A DNA stretch of 64,000 nucleotides from JAADJA01 sp963840975 (lineage in GTDB: Bacteria; Bacteroidota; Bacteroidia; Bacteroidales; JAADJA01): assembly GCA_963840975.1 (NCBI GenBank), contig CAWJBC010000019.1, forward strand, positions 55,221 through 119,220, given 5' to 3'. Position 1 is the first letter of the stretch. Each line of letters begins with the position of its first letter. Of the stretch, positions 8,675-18,278 are shown one piece after another. The notes beneath the pieces are model-generated. The model was not told the origin of the DNA. It worked only from the letters and a program-made list of their open reading frames with translations, and searched no databases. Position numbers and translations under genes: made by a program.

Positions 8675-11600
8675 GATATAATCTTTCAATCATAATCGTC
8701 CTGATTTTAATCCTGAGTGTTATCAAAACGCAGGCCCAGCTTGACGTGAACAAGCTTGTTCAGTTTGATGAATTAAAGGGTACCCCTATCAGGGATATAT
8801 TGTCCGACAGGGAAGGTAATATCTGGATTGCTACACAGAGTGGCCTGGTCAAGTTCGATGGTTACAAATTTACACGCTTTCATCCTGATCCAACTGACTC
8901 CACTACAATGGGCGAATTGCTGACTTATTCACTCTACGAAGACCGGAAGGGATACATCTGGATTGGAAGCCAGGATGCTGTTTACAGGTATAATCCTGAG
9001 TACAGGTCCTTTAATCGGTATACTTATCGAAACTTGCTCGGTGTGCGCGAAGGCTACCTGGCAAACATTTTAACGATTAGTGATAATCACCGTGGCAGGA
9101 TATATTTTGGCGCCAATACACAGATTATAGATGAGCAGGATGATTACAGATCGAAAGGACTTTTTTATTATGATGAGGATAAAGAAGCCATGTTTCCTTA
9201 TGAATTTCCTGATGGGGTTGACCTGTATGGTGTGTATTTTATGTCTTCGGACCCTGACGACAATATTTGGATATTCGGCAATTCGGGATTTTATAAACTG
9301 GATACACTGAATCAGCTTGTGAACATACCCTGTCCGGACGATATGCTTTGCCTGGATAACAATGAATACATCACCGGAATGGCGGTGGATTCATCTGGAT
9401 TTGTCTGGTTTTCATCATCCCTTTCCAGAATCCGAAAATACAACCCGCAGAAGGATCAATTGGAACTGGTTGAACTCGAGATTCCACTTTCAGGTAATAT
9501 TTTCAATCAGTTTTCCAATATGCTCATAGACGACCGACAGGATATCTGGTTCGCCACCCAACAGGGATTGGTTCGCTTCGACCGGAAAAAGTCTTTGGCA
9601 GCGGTTTTCGACCCCGGTTCAAAGGACAGGTTACTGCGCGACATGGTAACCGCGCTGGCCATAGACGATTTTGGCAATCTATGGATAGGCACCGAGTCGG
9701 TGGGACTGTTGAAATACAATTCAAGGAACTTGCTGGGTTCTTTTGTCTGGGACGATAATGATCCCTCCACCATCACTTCGGGCTGGGTTTTCAGGATGTC
9801 CGAAGACAAGCAGGGAGAAGTTTGGATTGGAACACGCGGAGCAGGCGAAAACGCGGGCATCAGCCGGCTCGATCTTACAAATAAAAAGGCATATCCGTTT
9901 TTGTTCAATGATTTATCTCCTGAAATAAGAATATTGGATTTGTACATGGGTATCTCTCCCGGTAAAATGCTGCTTTGGACAGAGCAGGGTGTGAAAAACC
10001 TGGATTACCGGAATATGACTTTACAGGATACGGTTATGGAATTATTGAACGATTCATCAGCCATAAATAATGTGATCATGGATAGCCGCGGAAATGTATG
10101 GTATTGTTCCTATATCGGGTTATTTAAACAATCCGCTAAAACAGGTGAAATAAAACGTTTCAATTTGATGAAGCTGCCCTTTGCAGGGACCAACTCCAAC
10201 TCCGTGACCAACCTTTATGAAAGCCCGGTTCATGGACTCTGGATCATCACTGATGACGGCCTGTTTCTTTACGATTACAAATCGGAACAGATTTCCAGGC
10301 ACGGTTACGACCCGGATCAAGGCATGGTTTTTCCCGTGCAGGATATCAACTCGCTGTATGAGTCTCCGGAAGGTATTTGCTGGGTGGGAACCTGGCAGGG
10401 TGGTCTTTGCCGATATAACGTCGAAACGGGCGAGGTCAAAACATATACAACAAACGACGGCCTTCCGTCAATGAGCATTCAAGGGATCCTTGGAGATGAA
10501 AAAAACCAGGCGCTCTGGCTCAGCACCTTTGCAGGCATCAGCCGCTTCAACCTGGAGGATGAGCAATTCAATAATTTTGCTCTGAAAGATGGCATTCAGG
10601 GGCTGTTATATGCCGATGGCCAGTACATGAAGACTTCTACGGGGTATTTCCTCTTCGGAGGTAACAACGGCGTTACCTTTTTCAACCCGGATGACATTTC
10701 TGAGAACTTTTTGCCGCCAGTGACTTACATTACACAATTCAATGTGGGTGACCGGTCTATGTCTGTTGGACCTGATCATTATGAATCCGATGGAACAACC
10801 AGGCTGCCTGAACTTTCCTATTTTCAGAACAATATTTCAATCGAATATACCGGTATCCAGTACGATGATCCGTTAAAAAACAAATTCGCTTTTATTTTAG
10901 AGAATTTTGATAAATCGTGGCGTGAAGTCGTCAATCAACGTTCAGCATATTATTACAACCTCCCACCTGGAAGTTACACCTTTAAAGTCAAAGCCGCTAA
11001 CAGTCATGGTGTGTGGAACAAAAAACCGGTAACACTGAGCTTTAATATCAATCCGCCGTGGTGGAAAACCTGGTGGGCATATAGTTTCTATGCTTTGCTT
11101 TTTGTTGCTCTGATTATTGGATTTGATCGCATACAGCGAAGACGTGTACAGGAGAAAGAACGCCGGATAGCCCGCGAAAAAGAACTGGCACAGGCAAAAG
11201 AAATTGAAAAAGCTTACACAGAGCTTAAAGCAACACAAAAGCAATTGGTTCATGCCGAAAAAATGGCTTCACTTGGGGAACTAACGGCAGGTATAGCTCA
11301 TGAAATTCAAAATCCCCTGAATTTCGTAAACAACTTTTCCGAAGTAAATCTTGAACTGGCCAATGAACTCCGGGAAGAATTGAAGAAGGGGGAAATTGAA
11401 GAAGCCGATGCCATTGCAGGCGACATCATTCAAAACGAAGAAAAGATCAACCTACATGGAAAACGGGCTGATGCCATTGTAAAAAGCATGTTGCAACACA
11501 GCCGAAGCAGCACCGGACAAAAAGAACCAACCGATATTAATGCCCTTGTGGATGAATATTTAAGACTGGCTTACCATGGTTTAAGGGCAAAGGATAAGAC

Positions 11601-12006
11601 ATACAATGCAGATTATAAATTGGTGAAAGATGAATCTCTTCCCAAAATGAATGTTGTTCCTCAGGATATTGGAAGGGTCTTGTTGAATCTGATCAACAAT
11701 GCTTTTTACGCCGTTGATAAAAAAGCAAAACAGAAAATTGAGAGATACAAACCTGAAGTAATCATCACCACAAAAAGACAAGAACATTTTATTGAAATAA
11801 GTGTGAAAGACAATGGTGATGGTATTCCGAATGAAATTAAAAATAAAATCTTCCAACCGTTTTTCACCACTAAACCCACAGGTGAAGGAACGGGACTAGG
11901 ATTAAGCATAACCTATGACATAATTACAAAGGGGCACGGAGGGGACATAAAGGTGGAAACGAACGTAGGCGAAGGAACCGAATTTATAATTAAAATACCC
12001 ATGTAA
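8671..12006 (+). CDS. Histidine kinase 3: beta-propeller sensor
   Basis: 1111 residues. Signal peptide to about residue 22. Residues 25-690 are two-component regulator propeller repeats with the usual 'D..GNIWIAT..GL..F' blade motif (DREGNIWIATQSGLVKFDGY and many more). Residues about 695-785 form a Y_Y_Y domain ending PPGSYTFKVKAAN. WW-rich linker and membrane helix at about 796-820, coiled coil, HisKA with His877, and HATPase_c with intact boxes. In Bacteroidota such sensors often read polysaccharide breakdown products, but there they normally continue into a receiver and an AraC HTH. Here the protein stops right after the ATPase domain, so phosphate must pass to a separate regulator. Confidence 0.92.
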   Translation: MRYNLSIIIVLILILSVIKTQAQLDVNKLVQFDELKGTPIRDILSDREGNIWIATQSGLVKFDGYKFTRFHPDPTDSTTMGELLTYSLYEDRKGYIWIGSQDAVYRYNPEYRSFNRYTYRNLLGVREGYLANILTISDNHRGRIYFGANTQIIDEQDDYRSKGLFYYDEDKEAMFPYEFPDGVDLYGVYFMSSDPDDNIWIFGNSGFYKLDTLNQLVNIPCPDDMLCLDNNEYITGMAVDSSGFVWFSSSLSRIRKYNPQKDQLELVELEIPLSGNIFNQFSNMLIDDRQDIWFATQQGLVRFDRKKSLAAVFDPGSKDRLLRDMVTALAIDDFGNLWIGTESVGLLKYNSRNLLGSFVWDDNDPSTITSGWVFRMSEDKQGEVWIGTRGAGENAGISRLDLTNKKAYPFLFNDLSPEIRILDLYMGISPGKMLLWTEQGVKNLDYRNMTLQDTVMELLNDSSAINNVIMDSRGNVWYCSYIGLFKQSAKTGEIKRFNLMKLPFAGTNSNSVTNLYESPVHGLWIITDDGLFLYDYKSEQISRHGYDPDQGMVFPVQDINSLYESPEGICWVGTWQGGLCRYNVETGEVKTYTTNDGLPSMSIQGILGDEKNQALWLSTFAGISRFNLEDEQFNNFALKDGIQGLLYADGQYMKTSTGYFLFGGNNGVTFFNPDDISENFLPPVTYITQFNVGDRSMSVGPDHYESDGTTRLPELSYFQNNISIEYTGIQYDDPLKNKFAFILENFDKSWREVVNQRSAYYYNLPPGSYTFKVKAANSHGVWNKKPVTLSFNINPPWWKTWWAYSFYALLFVALIIGFDRIQRRRVQEKERRIAREKELAQAKEIEKAYTELKATQKQLVHAEKMASLGELTAGIAHEIQNPLNFVNNFSEVNLELANELREELKKGEIEEADAIAGDIIQNEEKINLHGKRADAIVKSMLQHSRSSTGQKEPTDINALVDEYLRLAYHGLRAKDKTYNADYKLVKDESLPKMNVVPQDIGRVLLNLINNAFYAVDKKAKQKIERYKPEVIITTKRQEHFIEISVKDNGDGIPNEIKNKIFQPFFTTKPTGEGTGLGLSITYDIITKGHGGDIKVETNVGEGTEFIIKIPM

Positions 12007-12009
12007 AGT

Positions 12010-14385
12010 ATGAAGATCAGGTCAACCATTATATCAATCTTTTTATTTGCAGGATTATTTTCCCTGTCGGGATTAATAAAAGCTAACCAGAATGATCTTC
12101 GAATTAGTGATACCATCCTTATTCATCAATACAATGAACAAGCTTACAAATATTATTATTACTCAAACCCGGATAGCTGTAAATATTATGCCGTGCTGGC
12201 GTTGAAGCTATCTGACAATCTGCTCCTGACACCTGCAATTAAAAACAATGAAGCAATACTCAGCAGGTGTAAAATTTTGAAAGCGAGAAGCATGATCAAT
12301 TATGCAAGGGCCATTGAAAATATACGTGTTCTGGCAGCACAGGATACCTTAAAAGCTGCGCTTGAATTGGTGAACGAAACGGGAAACAAACATGAAGAGG
12401 CTGCTATTTATTCTGCTCTGGGAACCATATATGATTTTAGGTCTCAAAGCGACCGGTCTATTGAAAATTACACAAAAGCACTGGATATATATAGGGATTA
12501 TGGAAGTAAGGAAGAGTATGCCAGCCAGTTAACCAACATTGCAGTGGCCCTTCGAAACAAAGGCAATTACGGTGAATCACTTGATAAATTAATAGAATCG
12601 CTAAAGATCAGCAGGGAATTAAATGATACGGCAACCATGATTGAAAACCTCCTGGCCATGGGATTTGTGTATGCTTTCGTAGAACACTGGAAAGATGCCC
12701 TGGACGTTCAGCAGGAGGCACTTGAAATTTACAGTGTGATGAATGATTCAGCAGGGATTTCAAGAATTTACAACGACATGGGGGTAACAGAGATGTCTGC
12801 CGGAAAACTGGATGAGGCTCTGAAGCTACATAGGGCGGCACTGGCTATACGGTTGAAGTCAACCGATTATTACAGCACTTTTGCCAGTTATCTTTATATC
12901 GGACAAATTTTAGAAGATTTTTCTGATTATCCGGAAGCCATAGAGAGTTATAAATCGGGTTTGACTATGGCAATTAAATCGGGTTACAAGATTAATATTG
13001 TGGATGCCTACCTTTCGCTTGGTGGTGCATACATGAAATTACCCGATCAGGACAAAGCCCTCGAACAATATCAGGCAGCATTAAAGCTTAGCAAGGAAAT
13101 AGATGACATTACAGGTCAGGCAAGGGCTTGTATGCAAATCGCCAAAATTTTCCTGGACAGGAATGATCACATGACTGCATTAAAATGGCTGAAACAAGCC
13201 AGAATTGAGGCTTCGAAATCCAACATTAGATTTTTGGAAGAGATTTACCTGAGCCTTGCTGAATCTTATCACAAAATTGGAGACCTTGATAATGCCTATG
13301 CTTGTATCTTAAAGTATAGCCAGGTAAAGGATTCGGTGGATGCTGCTGAAAACCTTGAAAAAATTACTCGCTTGACCAATAAACTTGAATTTGAAAATAT
13401 AATGGCTCTCCAGAAAGAAAGCAATGAAAAAATGATGGCTCTCCAACAGGCCCAGATCAATCGGGAACGGTTGACTCGCAACATATTTATGTCTGGGATG
13501 TTACTGGCTCTTGTACTGGGGATTATTGTTTTTATCCGGTTCCTGGAAAAGAAAAAGCTGAATAACAAACTCAACGTCACCCTTGAAAACCTCAAAGCCA
13601 CTCAAACGCAACTTGTCCATGCCGAAAAGATGGCGAATCTTGGTGAGCTGACCGCAGGCATCGCCCACGAAATTCAAAATCCCCTGAACTTTGTAAATAA
13701 TTTTTCAGAGGTGAGTATTGATATCATAAATGACCTTCGGGATGAAATAGCTAAAGGAGACCACGAAGAGGTGGAAGCCATTTCAAATGATCTGCAACAA
13801 AACCTTGAAAAGATCAATGAGCATGGAAAACGCGCCAGTAGTATTGTAAAAGGGATGCTGGAGCACTCAAGGATTGGTAGCAGCGAAAAGGTGCCTACCA
13901 ACCTTAATGCAATGGCAGATGAGTATCTTCGGTTGGCTTATCACGGATTACGGGCTAAAGACAAATCTTTCCAGGCAGCTTTTGGATTCATGGCAGATGA
14001 AACTCTTCCAAAAGTGAATGTTATTCCCCAGGAAATTGGTCGGGTCATGCTGAACCTGATCAACAACGCATTTTATGCTGTTTCGGAACGGGCAAAAAAA
14101 AATGAAGATGGATACAAACCTTTAGTTGAATTATTTACAAAAAAACTGGATAATAAAATCGAAATCAGGGTGCAGGATAACGGTGGAGGCATACCCAGCG
14201 AAATAAAAGACAAAATATTTCAGCCTTTTTTCACTACCAAACCAACCGGCCAGGGGACAGGGCTTGGATTGAGCCTGAGCTACGACATCATTACCAAAGG
14301 GCATGGTGGGGAGTTGAAGGTGGAGACGAAAGAAGGTGAAGGATCAGTATTCTTTATTCATCTTCCCGGGAAATTGCTTGTATAG
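12010..14385 (+). CDS. Histidine kinase 4: TPR sensor
   Basis: 791 residues. An N-terminal signal or anchor (hydrophobic residues 7-25) is followed by a long TPR array (about 85-440) with clear repeats such as EAAIYSALGTIYDFRSQSDR and IVDAYLSLGGAYMKLPDQDK. A coiled coil at 440-485, a membrane helix at about 492-512 (NIFMSGMLLALVLGIIVFIR), then HisKA with His553 and HATPase_c. The H box reads EKMANLGELTAG, Asn replacing the Ser of the other eight kinases. It is only 3 bases after kinase 3. The TPR array differs from that of kinase 2, so the two read different partners. Confidence 0.9.
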   Translation: MKIRSTIISIFLFAGLFSLSGLIKANQNDLRISDTILIHQYNEQAYKYYYYSNPDSCKYYAVLALKLSDNLLLTPAIKNNEAILSRCKILKARSMINYARAIENIRVLAAQDTLKAALELVNETGNKHEEAAIYSALGTIYDFRSQSDRSIENYTKALDIYRDYGSKEEYASQLTNIAVALRNKGNYGESLDKLIESLKISRELNDTATMIENLLAMGFVYAFVEHWKDALDVQQEALEIYSVMNDSAGISRIYNDMGVTEMSAGKLDEALKLHRAALAIRLKSTDYYSTFASYLYIGQILEDFSDYPEAIESYKSGLTMAIKSGYKINIVDAYLSLGGAYMKLPDQDKALEQYQAALKLSKEIDDITGQARACMQIAKIFLDRNDHMTALKWLKQARIEASKSNIRFLEEIYLSLAESYHKIGDLDNAYACILKYSQVKDSVDAAENLEKITRLTNKLEFENIMALQKESNEKMMALQQAQINRERLTRNIFMSGMLLALVLGIIVFIRFLEKKKLNNKLNVTLENLKATQTQLVHAEKMANLGELTAGIAHEIQNPLNFVNNFSEVSIDIINDLRDEIAKGDHEEVEAISNDLQQNLEKINEHGKRASSIVKGMLEHSRIGSSEKVPTNLNAMADEYLRLAYHGLRAKDKSFQAAFGFMADETLPKVNVIPQEIGRVMLNLINNAFYAVSERAKKNEDGYKPLVELFTKKLDNKIEIRVQDNGGGIPSEIKDKIFQPFFTTKPTGQGTGLGLSLSYDIITKGHGGELKVETKEGEGSVFFIHLPGKLLV

Positions 14386-14413
14386 GGTTGTATTATAAAT
14401 TTCAAAAATTCTG

Positions 14414-17400
14414 ATGATGAACATAATCACATTTGAAAAAAGAATTATTTCACGATTAATAAGATTTGTTTTTTGTTTTTTGATGCTCTGGCAGGTTATT
14501 ATTCCTCGAGCGTATGGGCAACGTAATTACCTTTTTGAGAACATCACTGCGGCTGAAGGTCTGTCGAACATTGAAGTACATGGAGTCTTTCAGGATAGAA
14601 ACGGATTTCTCTGGATTTCGACAGCAAACGGGCTAAACAGGTATGACGGTGTAAATATGGTTGTATTTAAAAACGATCCGGGCGATTCAACTTCCATTCC
14701 CAATAATAATTGCTTTGCCATTACAGAAGATTCAGAAGGATTCCTATGGATTGGCGTATCAGGGAATGCCATTGCAAAATATAATCCTGTGAATGAAAAT
14801 TTTTCGAAATATCCGATTGAAACCAGGAATATTAATATGACTTCTACCTTTTATCCTTCTATCACCGACCAGCATGGAGATGTATGGTTTGGATCCTCCA
14901 ATCATGGAATCCAGAAATTTAACATGTCGGAAAACAAATTTGAGAAGATAGACCTGGATTCAACAAATAGCAGTACTCAGTGGGGAGAAATACTTGGCCT
15001 TACGCAATTAAGGAATGGCAGTATCCTTGCTGCCGATTATGGAAACGGGATCAAAATTTATAATGAAAAGTTAAACACCTTTCAACCTTTTTACCTGAAA
15101 GGAAATTTCTCCCCTGCTTCAATTATTGTTATTTATGAAGACCTGTCAGGCAATATTTGGTTTGGAGGTCTCAGTAAACTCATCAAATATTCTCCATCTC
15201 TTAATTCCATAGAAGATTACACTATTGCCGGCTTGTTTAAAACGCCAACTAATTATGATAATATCCTGGGAATAGTGGAGGATGAAGAAGGGTATATCTG
15301 GGCCGGAGTTTATTCGCAGGGACTTTACAGGATTGATCCGGAGAATAATAATATTCAGCGGTTTGATTACGCCGGGGATTATGGTGAGATTGCTGCAAAT
15401 CCAATCGTTCAGCAAATCTACAAGGATAAATACAACGTGATATGGATTGGCACATTGAGGCGGGGTTTGTATAAATTTGATCCACTAAGAGAACCTTTTA
15501 CGTTCTCAAAAATTAAATCTGACAGGATTTTAAATTCGGATGTAAACCGGGTAAATGTTATTGCCGGATGGCCTCAGGCCAAGCAAATCTTCGTGGGTAC
15601 ATCCAATAATGGTTTGTTTGAATATGATCTTGAAAGCAAAAAGTCTAAGTCCCTGAACATCAGATTTGACCCGTCGACTATACGGGACGGGAGAATAAAT
15701 ATAAAGTGCCTGGCGCTTGATAATGAAGGAAACAAATGGTTAACTTATAACAACCTTGGCCTGCACAAAATTGATAATAACAATAGCTTATGTGCTTTTA
15801 ATTCACCTTATTTTAAATCAACTACCACCTACACGGCCAATACCTTGAAAATTGATTACTCAGGAAATATCTGGATTGCCTCAAGGTATGGTTTTGAAAA
15901 ATACGATCCGGCAAAAAAACAATTTACATTGGTGCCTACACTAATGAACAAGCAGATGAGCAATAATTTGAAGGAACAAATAGATCAAATCCCTCAAACA
16001 CGCGAACCAATTGTTTCAATCCTAAAAGCAGGGGAAGCAACAAGTCTGGAGAAAAAGTTTTCACTGAGTCACGATCAGAAAGTGCTTATTATTAGCCTGG
16101 GTGAAGGCGCGCTGAGCGGCCAGGGTATTGATGATCTTTCGGATAGAGGCTCTCTAATTACAGAAGACGGAAAACTCATCTGGACAATGAATGAGTTATC
16201 CAAAACATTTAATGACGGCGGAGGATTTAAAAATCGGATTGCCGTAAAATGCCTGGATTTGAAAAAAGGGGATTATAAGATCACGTATGTTACCGATGTT
16301 GGGCACTCTTATGGAACATGGAATGTTGCTCCTCCACCCGACTCTTTGTGGTATGGAATCCAGGTTTTGGGTATAAATGATTCAGAATATAAAAATATCA
16401 ATGAACTTAATGAAAAGGAAATTAATTCCGATAAGTTCATTCCGATGGAAATTGGCACCAGCATTGAATTCGGTAAAAAAAATCGCAATATTGTTTGGCT
16501 GGGCTCCGCGATGAGCAGCTTTTATAAATATGATTTAACTACCGGGAATTTTAAGCAATATAATCTCGATACAAATAATAAATTTTCCCCCAATAATACG
16601 ATTACCTGCATGATGGAAGATATGGACGGTGTTGTCTGGATTGCAACACTCGGGAGTCTACTGCGGTTTGACCCTTCAACTGAAAAAGTCGAAAAAATTG
16701 ATCAACGAGACGGGCTTCCTTCAAACCAGGTAAATTCTATTATTGAAGATGTTCAGGGTAATCTCTGGGTCAATACCTCAGGTGGTATGGCCAAATTAAA
16801 TAAAAATGCGCCAAGAGATGAGTGGAATTTTATTGGTTTTGATGCAAAGGATGGTCTACAGGGATCAAATTCCGGTTCAGCAAGCTGGACGGGTGGTGAT
16901 GGTATTATCGTTGTCGGAGGCAGCGATGGGATAACTACCTTTTATCCCGGGAAAATAAATGAGGTTAAGCCCGATATTGTTCTGATAGATATAAAGGTGT
17001 CGGAGGTGTCGTTGAAATCAGATTCGGCAGTTGTGAAACTTGAACAAAGTATCATGGAAACTAAAGAACTTCGTCTTTCCTATTTCGAAAATAACCTATC
17101 ATTTGAGTTTGCTTCAATTCACTTCTCCAGGTCCGAAAAAAATAAACTTTTGTTTAAGCTGGATGGCTTCAATAATCACTGGATAGTTGCAGATAGAAAT
17201 TTTGCGACTTTCACTAATCTTGCCCCCGGCGAATATACTTTCAGGATTAAAGGTTCAAACGGAGATGGAATATGGAATGATAAGGGAAAGTCAATTAAAA
17301 TTATTATTTCACCGCCCTGGTGGAGAACGATCCTTGCATATATTTCTTATGGTATCCTTTTTCTCCTCATTGTTTTTACTATTGATCGGATTCAGAGAAG

Positions 17401-18262
17401 AAGAATACTGGAAAAACAAAGGGCACTTGCTAAAGACAAGGAACTGGCACAATCAAGGGAAATCGAAAAAGCATATCATGAATTGAAGAACACGCAGGCC
17501 CAACTCATCCAGTCCGAAAAAATGGCTTCCCTTGGTGAACTAACTGCAGGGATTGCCCACGAAATCCAGAATCCATTAAACTTCGTTAACAATTTTTCTG
17601 AGGTGAATATAGATTTGCTGTTGGAAATGAACGAGGAAATTGATAAAGGAAACCTAAATGAAGCAAAAGTAATTGCAAAAGATGTTATTGAAAATGAAGA
17701 AAAAATAAATCACCACGGCAAAAGGGCAGATGCCATTGTTAAAGGGATGTTGCAACACAGCCGAAGCAGCAGCGGCGTAAAAGAGCCAACTGACATCAAT
17801 ACCTTAGCTGATGAATATTTGCGGTTGGCATATCATGGCTTGCGGGCAAAGGACAAATCCTTTAATACAACCCTGAAAACAGATTTCGATGATTCGATTG
17901 GTAAAATAAATGTTGTGCCACAAGATATTGGCAGGGTAATCTTAAATTTAATTACCAATGCTTTTTATGTGGTTGATGAAAAGAAAAGGCTCCTTGGCAA
18001 TGACTATGAACCATCTGTTTCGGTAAGCACAAAAAAGGAGGGAAACAAAGTTTTTGTTTCAGTGAAAGATAACGGCAACGGGATTCCTCAACATGTTTTG
18101 GATAAAATTTTTCAGCCTTTCTTCACCACAAAACCCACCGGGCAGGGAACCGGACTAGGCCTGAGTTTGAGCTATGATATTGTAAAAGCGCATGGCGGGG
18201 TGTTGGATGTAAAAACCAATCCGGGTGAGGGCACTGAATTCATTATCAGTTTGACAATTTAA
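14414..18262 (+). CDS. Histidine kinase 5: beta-propeller with an inserted domain
   Basis: 1282 residues, the longest propeller kinase here. Signal peptide to about residue 36, propeller blades from about 38 to 510 and again from about 690 to 850, Y_Y_Y to about 960, membrane helix at about 972-992, HisKA with His1049, HATPase_c to the end. Between the blade sets, residues about 515-690 are not propeller: this stretch contains KVLIISLGEG, DDLSDRGSLI, GDYKITYVTDVGHSYGTWNV and PPPDSLWYGIQVLG, and looks like a separate beta-sandwich ligand domain. The other four propeller kinases lack it. The extra length and position suggest a second binding site (inference). Confidence 0.9.
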   Translation: MMNIITFEKRIISRLIRFVFCFLMLWQVIIPRAYGQRNYLFENITAAEGLSNIEVHGVFQDRNGFLWISTANGLNRYDGVNMVVFKNDPGDSTSIPNNNCFAITEDSEGFLWIGVSGNAIAKYNPVNENFSKYPIETRNINMTSTFYPSITDQHGDVWFGSSNHGIQKFNMSENKFEKIDLDSTNSSTQWGEILGLTQLRNGSILAADYGNGIKIYNEKLNTFQPFYLKGNFSPASIIVIYEDLSGNIWFGGLSKLIKYSPSLNSIEDYTIAGLFKTPTNYDNILGIVEDEEGYIWAGVYSQGLYRIDPENNNIQRFDYAGDYGEIAANPIVQQIYKDKYNVIWIGTLRRGLYKFDPLREPFTFSKIKSDRILNSDVNRVNVIAGWPQAKQIFVGTSNNGLFEYDLESKKSKSLNIRFDPSTIRDGRINIKCLALDNEGNKWLTYNNLGLHKIDNNNSLCAFNSPYFKSTTTYTANTLKIDYSGNIWIASRYGFEKYDPAKKQFTLVPTLMNKQMSNNLKEQIDQIPQTREPIVSILKAGEATSLEKKFSLSHDQKVLIISLGEGALSGQGIDDLSDRGSLITEDGKLIWTMNELSKTFNDGGGFKNRIAVKCLDLKKGDYKITYVTDVGHSYGTWNVAPPPDSLWYGIQVLGINDSEYKNINELNEKEINSDKFIPMEIGTSIEFGKKNRNIVWLGSAMSSFYKYDLTTGNFKQYNLDTNNKFSPNNTITCMMEDMDGVVWIATLGSLLRFDPSTEKVEKIDQRDGLPSNQVNSIIEDVQGNLWVNTSGGMAKLNKNAPRDEWNFIGFDAKDGLQGSNSGSASWTGGDGIIVVGGSDGITTFYPGKINEVKPDIVLIDIKVSEVSLKSDSAVVKLEQSIMETKELRLSYFENNLSFEFASIHFSRSEKNKLLFKLDGFNNHWIVADRNFATFTNLAPGEYTFRIKGSNGDGIWNDKGKSIKIIISPPWWRTILAYISYGILFLLIVFTIDRIQRRRILEKQRALAKDKELAQSREIEKAYHELKNTQAQLIQSEKMASLGELTAGIAHEIQNPLNFVNNFSEVNIDLLLEMNEEIDKGNLNEAKVIAKDVIENEEKINHHGKRADAIVKGMLQHSRSSSGVKEPTDINTLADEYLRLAYHGLRAKDKSFNTTLKTDFDDSIGKINVVPQDIGRVILNLITNAFYVVDEKKRLLGNDYEPSVSVSTKKEGNKVFVSVKDNGNGIPQHVLDKIFQPFFTTKPTGQGTGLGLSLSYDIVKAHGGVLDVKTNPGEGTEFIISLTI
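17881..18148 (+). repeat. ATPase-domain block shared with kinase 8
   Basis: This stretch of kinase 5 aligns without gaps to 28052-28319 of kinase 8 at a constant offset of 10171 bases and is mostly identical, including third codon positions (for example the run encoding VSVSTKKEGNKVF). The rest of the two genes is much more diverged, which points to recombination between paralogues. Confidence 0.7.
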
Positions 18263-18278
18263 TTCAACAAAAAAGAAA

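Noticed and set aside
8671..12006. Hybrid two-component system with a fused receiver/AraC output
   Set aside because: The protein ends right after the HATPase_c domain; no receiver or HTH motif follows in any of the propeller kinases.
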